The notes under the pieces are model-generated. The model was not told the DNA's origin. It ran no database searches and worked only from the letters and a program-made list of their open reading frames with translations. A program made the translations under genes and the position numbers. This document shows, piece after piece, positions 7,766 through 11,390 of a stretch of DNA of 11,390 nucleotides (its first letter is position 1; each line of letters begins with the position of its first letter). Source of the DNA: JACKOF01 sp041571855 (lineage in GTDB: Bacteria > Pseudomonadota > Gammaproteobacteria > Pseudomonadales > Porticoccaceae); the NCBI GenBank assembly GCA_041571855.1, contig JBFFTH010000059.1, positions 1 to 11,390 of the forward strand. Direction: 5' to 3'.

Positions 7766-7794
7766 ATTATATGGGTTGTCAGCCCTGGTCTGTA
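7766..7794 (-). promoter_or_regulatory. Promoter of the alpha/beta hydrolase gene
   Basis: On the minus strand a perfect TATAAT (7771-7766) lies about 25 bases upstream of the ATG at 7734 after allowing for a start near 7759. A weak TACAGA (7794-7789) sits 17 bases before it as a -35 candidate, three of six. The -10 box overlaps an alternative in-frame ATG at 7767, which therefore could not be translated from this promoter. Confidence 0.5.
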
Positions 7795-7908
7795 TATCTG
7801 TTTGCTATCGCTGCAGCATCCTTCAGCTTGCTTCACCGCCACTGGTGCATTATCTCCGGCTCTACCGCCGGCTTTTGTTGTTAAATGCCGGGAGCGCTGA
7901 TTTAAATA

Positions 7909-7927
7909 GGCGCCCTTTTTCGGCGCC
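7909..7927. repeat. GGCGCC inverted repeat, possible operator
   Basis: Two copies of the self-complementary hexamer GGCGCC (7909-7914 and 7922-7927) flank a seven-base CTTTTTC. They can be read as a hairpin or as two half-sites about 13 bases apart. They lie just upstream of the extended -10-like element facing SulP, where a -35 box would be, a location suited to a regulator. No T-run follows on the plus strand. The protein that would bind is unknown. Confidence 0.4.
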
Positions 7928-7932
7928 GCAAT

Positions 7933-7941
7933 TGTTACACT
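7933..7941 (+). promoter_or_regulatory. Possible extended -10 promoter for SulP
   Basis: TGTTACACT fits the extended -10 form TGnTAnnnT, with TACACT at 7936-7941. No -35 box is visible 17 bases upstream; the sequence there is the GGCGCC repeat. Transcription would begin near 7948 and give a leader of roughly 87 bases before the SulP start. Confidence 0.28.
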
Positions 7942-8021
7942 GTAGGCGCGGTGGGCGAGCCAATTTCCAGGCGGTGCGACTGTGTCGGGGTTCATCGTGA
8001 CTTGATAACAAGAACATATTC

Positions 8022-8028
8022 GGGGGAG
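8022..8028 (+). promoter_or_regulatory. Ribosome binding site fixing the SulP start
   Basis: GGGGGAG ends six bases before ATG at 8035. The frame is open further upstream to a GTG at 7951, but that would add 28 residues without hydrophobic or family character, so the ATG at 8035 is preferred. Confidence 0.75.
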
Positions 8029-8034
8029 CAGCTG

Positions 8035-9600
8035 ATGTTTGAATTCCATCCCAGTAAGGTCGCAACGGCCAGGAATGATCTACTGTCCGGGCTGACGGTT
8101 GCCCTGGCGCTGGTTCCGGAAGCCGTCGCCTTTGCCTTTGTCGCCGGTGTCGCGCCTCTGGTAGGACTGTACGCGGCATTTATGGTTGGCCTGATTACGG
8201 CAGCAATCGGTGGCCGCCCCGGGATGATTTCCGGGGCTACCGGTGCGCTGGCGGTGGTCATGGTCAGCCTGGTGGCCGAGCACGGCGTCGAGTACCTGTT
8301 TATCACCGTGGTGCTGATGGGGGTGCTGCAGATCCTGGCGGGCATCTTCAAACTGGGTAAATTCATTCGCATGGTGCCCCACCCGGTGATGCTGGGATTT
8401 GTCAACGGCCTGGCGATCGTCATCTTCCTCGCCCAGCTCGGGCAGTTTGGTGTCGCCGGAGAGCCCGGCTGGCTGCATGGCACCTTTCTGCAGGGCAGCA
8501 TTATCGATGTCGCCTGGCTGCAGGGCGAGGCACTGTATCTGCTGCTCGGACTGGTGATTGTCACCATGCTGATCATTCATTTGCTGCCGAAACTGACCAC
8601 CGCATTCCCCTCTTCGCTGGCGGCCATTCTGGTGGTCAGCCTGGCGGTTTTCCTGCTTGACCTGGACACACGGGTTGTCGGCGATGTTGCCTCGATCAAG
8701 GGCGGCTTGCCGTCCTTTGGCATTCCCGATGTGCCCTATAACCTGGAAACACTGGGTATTATCTTTCCCTACGCTGTCATTCTGGCGGCTATCGGCCTGA
8801 TCGAATCCCTGCTGACCCTGCGCCTGATTGATGAAATTACTGAAACCCGCGGCCGGGGCAATCGCGAGTGCGGTGCCCAGGGGATCGCCAACGTGGTAAC
8901 CGGATTTTTCGGCGGCATGGGTGGCTGCGCGATGATCGGCCAGAGCATGATCAATGTGAATTCCGGTGGCCGCGGCCGCCTCAGTGGTATCAGCGCAGCG
9001 CTGTTTTTACTGATGTTTGTTCTTGTCGCTTCGCCGCTGATCGAGCAGATACCCCTGGCGGCGCTGATCGGGGTGATGTTCATCGTGGTGATCAGCACCT
9101 TTGAATGGTCCAGCTTCAGGATCATTCGCAAGATACCGCGCACTGATGCCATGGTACTGGTGGCGGTATCGGCGGTGACGGTGGCTACCGATCTCGCCGT
9201 GGCGGTGGTGGTGGGGGTGATAATTTCGGCGCTGGTATTCGCCTGGGAACAGGCCAAGCAGGTTCGCGTCGACAGCTGCGAGGATCACAAGGGATCCACT
9301 GTCTACTCAGTGCACGGTCCGCTGTTTTTTGGCTCGGTGACTTCGTTCCAGGGCATGTTCGATCCCAAACAGGATAATGATGACGTCATCATCGATTTCG
9401 CCGACTCACGGGTTGCCGACCATTCCGGGCTGGAAGCCATCGACACCCTGGCCGAGCGCTATCTCAATGCCGGCAAAACCCTGCACCTGGTACATCTCAG
9501 CGAGGATTGCAAGCGGCTGCTGAAAAAGGCCGGTGACCTGGTGGAAGTCAACGTGATTGAAGATCCCAAGTACTTTGTTGCCGAGGACGCGGTGGATTAA
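8035..9600 (+). CDS. SulP-family inorganic anion transporter with STAS domain
   Basis: This 521-residue inner-membrane protein has a long hydrophobic core (about 15-405) of repeated membrane segments and a cytoplasmic C-terminal STAS domain (about 420-505). Family marks include the first membrane segment LTVALALVPEAVAFAFVAGV at 20-39, the KLGKFIRMVPHPVMLGFVNG stretch near 106-125, and the conserved GFFGGMGGCAMIGQSMIN block near 290-308 followed by NSGGRGRLSG. The STAS part has the IDFADSRVADHSGLEAID core near 453-470. SulP proteins carry sulfate, bicarbonate or other anions, usually by sodium symport or exchange; sequence alone does not decide the substrate here, and sulfate-assimilation or carbonic-anhydrase genes that would hint at it are not adjacent. 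Length is close to bacterial relatives such as BicA. It is divergent from the hydrolase gene and convergent with the protease gene. Confidence 0.92.
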   Translation: MFEFHPSKVATARNDLLSGLTVALALVPEAVAFAFVAGVAPLVGLYAAFMVGLITAAIGGRPGMISGATGALAVVMVSLVAEHGVEYLFITVVLMGVLQILAGIFKLGKFIRMVPHPVMLGFVNGLAIVIFLAQLGQFGVAGEPGWLHGTFLQGSIIDVAWLQGEALYLLLGLVIVTMLIIHLLPKLTTAFPSSLAAILVVSLAVFLLDLDTRVVGDVASIKGGLPSFGIPDVPYNLETLGIIFPYAVILAAIGLIESLLTLRLIDEITETRGRGNRECGAQGIANVVTGFFGGMGGCAMIGQSMINVNSGGRGRLSGISAALFLLMFVLVASPLIEQIPLAALIGVMFIVVISTFEWSSFRIIRKIPRTDAMVLVAVSAVTVATDLAVAVVVGVIISALVFAWEQAKQVRVDSCEDHKGSTVYSVHGPLFFGSVTSFQGMFDPKQDNDDVIIDFADSRVADHSGLEAIDTLAERYLNAGKTLHLVHLSEDCKRLLKKAGDLVEVNVIEDPKYFVAEDAVD

Positions 9601-9734
9601 AAAGGGATGCTAAAGATCGGTACAGGCGTATAAACACAGCACCGCCCTTTCTCGCAGGGGCAGTCCTGGCCTGTTTAGGGTAAACCTGCATTTGTGAGCC
9701 TGCGACGGAGGGGAATGTTTCCTATCGGCAACCA

Positions 9735-9747
9735 CCCCTAGTAGGGG
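9735..9747. repeat. CCCCTAGTAGGGG inverted repeat over the protease stop codon
   Basis: CCCC (9735-9738) and GGGG (9744-9747) can pair around a five-base loop, and the sequence is a perfect odd palindrome. It overlaps the protease TAG stop. No T-run follows on either strand, so a terminator role is doubtful. The rest of the 137-base gap between the convergent transporter and protease genes (9601-9737) shows no convincing terminator. Confidence 0.3.
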
Positions 9748-11219
9748 CAGTTCTCGGTATAACCGGCATCTCCGTCAGGGACAGAGAGCTTCCACCCGCT
9801 CGATTTTGCGCTGCCAAATAAGCACTCAGCAGATGACAGGCCACTCAGTTTGGGGCCCGCCATGCCGGGGCTGTTGCTATAGCCCCAGGAGTTGACCGAG
9901 ATAATGGGCCCATTGCCGCTGGCGGCGTCCATTGGCTGGATCCACGGGCCGCCGGAGGAGCCGCCGCTCAGGCCGCAACTGGGCAGCCACCAGTTATCGC
10001 TGCCCTCGGTGGTCATATCCTCGGCACAGTAACGGAAATCCGGGTCATAGCTGTAGGAATAGCCGAGGGCATGGGTGAAGTCAGCTGTGCCGGCACCGTT
10101 TTCGCCGTCATTGATTTCAGGCGTGCTAAAGTCGATAGTCAGCCCCGACACGGCTTCATCCAGCCTCGCGGATGCAGACTTCAGGCCTGGATCGTGAGCG
10201 CCTGAATCACTGACCACGTAGTAGGCGTAGTCCCAGGGGATATTGTCCGGGAATACACGGTTGGCCCAGTCGCTGTCGACGACGCCAAAGTTGGGAGTCC
10301 AGCAGCCGATAGGGTCATTGCTGCAGTTCAGGTCGGTGCCGGAGCCGCTGGTGCCATCCTGGTTCGGGATAAACAACACATTGCGGGCAAATGCCTTGTT
10401 GGCATCATCGTAGACACAGTGTGCGGCGGTGATAATTATCGAGCGGCCAGAGGTGCCGTCATTGACCACGGTGCCGGAACAGACATAGCCGGCCCAGCGG
10501 CGCCTTTTGCTGTTGGTGGGCATCTCAAAATAGATGCGACCGGCAGCTGCCTTGACCGCGCCACCGTCATCGCTCTCGCCCCACGGGCTGTCGACAACCG
10601 TATCGCCAGCAGCGGGTGGCGGTGCAGTGCCGCCGGCAGCAAAGTTAATCCATCCTGTCGAGCCGCTATTTCCGCCTTTGGGGCCGCCATCTTTTGCTGT
10701 CACCTGCCAGCGCCAGCTGCCATCGCTGAATCCGTTCAGGGTCATTCCCCATATATCCTCACCCAGAAACGAGGGGGTGAAGTTTTGTGTCATACCGCTT
10801 GGATAGCCAATGGTGAAGGTAACGGACTTGATCCCGCTGTCATCGGTAATCTGGGCCCGGAAGTCACCACTGGTGCCAATGCTATCGCCTTCCAGCGGTT
10901 TCAGGGGGGTTATGCTTGGCGGCGTGCTATCGCCACTACCACCAGAGGGCTTTCCTTTTGGCAGTTGCGCCATGATTTCTGCTTTGGTGGTATGGCCGTA
11001 TGGGATCAGTCGGCCGCTGGGGTGTTTCAGGTAGCCCAGGCCGCGCGGATCAATGACCAGGTCCCTGGGAATTGCCGCTGCCCTGCGGGCCGGAGTCCAG
11101 TGGGACACGACCTGGTCGCGCTTGGAAAGTTTTTGATCGCTGTCGGCAATGGCGGCAGGCGCTGTAACAGTCGCAAAAGCCGCCAGTAACAAGTAAATTG
11201 CCAGTTTGTTCATTTTCAT
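9738..11219 (-). CDS. Secreted trypsin-like/V8-like serine protease with N-terminal Ig-like domain
   Basis: This 493-residue protein begins with a signal peptide (MKMNK, hydrophobic 6-25, likely cut after AIA). An unusual region follows at about 26-90, including SHWTPARRAAA and DPRGLGYLKHPSG, then a Gly/Ser linker, a beta-rich Ig-like module at about 98-193, a Pro/Ala linker, and a peptidase domain at about 215-493. The S1-type triad is visible: His267 in TAAHC, Asp330 in PWDYAYY, Ser422 in GGSSGGP. The residue before the nucleophile is Ser rather than the Asp of GDSGG, as in glutamyl endopeptidase/V8-like proteases, so trypsinogen-style activation is unlikely. Eight cysteines in the peptidase part could give four disulfides, consistent with an extracellular enzyme. 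A KRRR cluster near 238-241 could be a processing site. ATG at 11213 is an equally possible start; neither has a good ribosome site. Substrate specificity is unknown. Confidence 0.85.
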   Translation of the reverse strand: MKMNKLAIYLLLAAFATVTAPAAIADSDQKLSKRDQVVSHWTPARRAAAIPRDLVIDPRGLGYLKHPSGRLIPYGHTTKAEIMAQLPKGKPSGGSGDSTPPSITPLKPLEGDSIGTSGDFRAQITDDSGIKSVTFTIGYPSGMTQNFTPSFLGEDIWGMTLNGFSDGSWRWQVTAKDGGPKGGNSGSTGWINFAAGGTAPPPAAGDTVVDSPWGESDDGGAVKAAAGRIYFEMPTNSKRRRWAGYVCSGTVVNDGTSGRSIIITAAHCVYDDANKAFARNVLFIPNQDGTSGSGTDLNCSNDPIGCWTPNFGVVDSDWANRVFPDNIPWDYAYYVVSDSGAHDPGLKSASARLDEAVSGLTIDFSTPEINDGENGAGTADFTHALGYSYSYDPDFRYCAEDMTTEGSDNWWLPSCGLSGGSSGGPWIQPMDAASGNGPIISVNSWGYSNSPGMAGPKLSGLSSAECLFGSAKSSGWKLSVPDGDAGYTENCPY

Positions 11220-11334
11220 AACCCGGTAACACGTAAACACTACTTTCAGTCTAGGCCAAGTAGCATGGCCTCGTCGAGCCGGGTACAGCGATCAGAAATG
11301 AGATCAATAGACTGTGGTGCAATATCAAACAGAC

Positions 11335-11346
11335 CTGTTATAACAG
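11335..11346. repeat. Perfect 12-base palindrome CTGTTATAACAG
   Basis: The palindrome contains TATAAC on both strands, five of six to the -10 consensus, so it could serve as an operator or as a -10 for either direction. It lies about 115 bases upstream of the protease start and 24 bases before the possible gene at the right edge. A random 12-base palindrome is expected a few times in a window this size, so the call is weak. Confidence 0.3.
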
Positions 11347-11369
11347 ATAGCGCCATAACGGGGCTGACA

Positions 11370-11390
11370 ATGCTGCTGTTGACAGGTGCC
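11370..11390 (+). CDS. Possible start of a truncated gene (Rossmann-like N-terminus)
   Basis: An ATG at 11370 is preceded by GGGG at 11360-11363 with a six-base spacer, and by a TATAAC hexamer at 11339-11344 at a sensible promoter distance. Only seven codons are visible, reading MLLLTGA, which resembles the first beta strand and glycine turn of NAD(P)-binding SDR/epimerase proteins. Seven residues are too few to assign a family. It would be divergent from the protease gene. Confidence 0.3.

Larger units (their letters stand above)
7735..8034. other. Divergent control region between the hydrolase and SulP transporter genes
   Basis: This 300-base non-coding stretch separates two divergent genes. 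It holds a consensus -10 box for the hydrolase at 7766-7771, a GGCGCC inverted repeat at 7909-7927, an extended -10-like TGTTACACT at 7933-7941 facing SulP, and a strong ribosome site before SulP. Between about 7795 and 7905 I see no further recognisable element. Open frames that cross it are extensions of the neighbouring genes without visible homology. Confidence 0.6.

Noticed and set aside
7735..8049. N-terminal extension of the hydrolase to 8049
   Set aside because: It would put about 105 non-conserved residues before the signal anchor, overlap the SulP start and cross a consensus -10 box.
9601..9734. GTTTAGGGTAAAC and GCCC/GGGC hairpins as a terminator between SulP and the protease
   Set aside because: Stems of four to five pairs with a three-base or ten-base loop and no T-run are within chance expectation.
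10419..11189. 256-codon plus-strand frame opposite the protease gene
   Set aside because: The minus-strand protease has a full catalytic triad and signal peptide; the opposite frame has low-complexity Ala/Gly/Arg content and no motif.
1..11390. CRISPR array, insertion sequence, integrase, phage or defence genes
   Set aside because: No regularly spaced repeats, transposase or integrase motifs, or tRNA-linked direct repeats were seen; all large frames are assigned to ordinary families.

Overview
The window looks like a chromosomal segment from a GC-rich, free-living, probably marine gammaproteobacterium. This lineage guess is an inference from the gene families (a FAA1-type acyl-CoA ligase, RhlE, an outer-membrane barrel of the DUF1302 type, a type I Baeyer-Villiger monooxygenase) and from codon usage; no rRNA or other phylogenetic marker is present. 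Gene density is high. I see no mobile element, CRISPR array, tRNA or rRNA.

Layout. (1) 1-1858, plus strand: the C-terminal part of a flavin-dependent Baeyer-Villiger-type monooxygenase, cut by the left edge. It overlaps by one base (TGATG) with a DUF1302-type outer-membrane beta-barrel gene, so the two form a translationally coupled pair, probably for uptake and oxidation of a hydrophobic substrate. (2) 2086-3447, plus strand: the DEAD-box RNA helicase RhlE, with a basic disordered tail. (3) 3481-7734, minus strand: three genes read in the order membrane-anchored alpha/beta hydrolase, CYTH-CHAD protein (YgiF-like triphosphate tunnel enzyme), long-chain acyl-CoA synthetase. Gaps are 75 and 67 bases, and each gene has its own plausible promoter-like sequence, so this may be an operon with internal promoters or three units. 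(4) 8035-9600, plus strand: a SulP-family anion transporter with a STAS domain, divergent from the hydrolase across a 300-base control region. (5) 9738-11219, minus strand: a secreted multi-domain serine protease, convergent with the transporter. (6) At the right edge, a possible new plus-strand gene begins at 11370, with only seven codons visible.

How the genes fit together. The common thread is handling of hydrophobic carbon and of the cell envelope: barrel plus monooxygenase, then esterase-like hydrolase plus acyl-CoA ligase. An acyl-CoA ligase releases AMP and pyrophosphate, and the neighbouring CYTH-CHAD protein belongs to a phosphoanhydride/polyphosphate-binding family, but a functional link is only suggested by position. 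RhlE, SulP and the protease look like independent housekeeping or environmental genes.

I did not find a convincing novel defence or mobile system. The points most worth a second look are the coupled monooxygenase/barrel pair, the protease architecture with its altered GDSGG motif, and the hydrolase/CYTH-CHAD/ligase neighbourhood. Several annotation starts were corrected from the obvious longest-frame choices.
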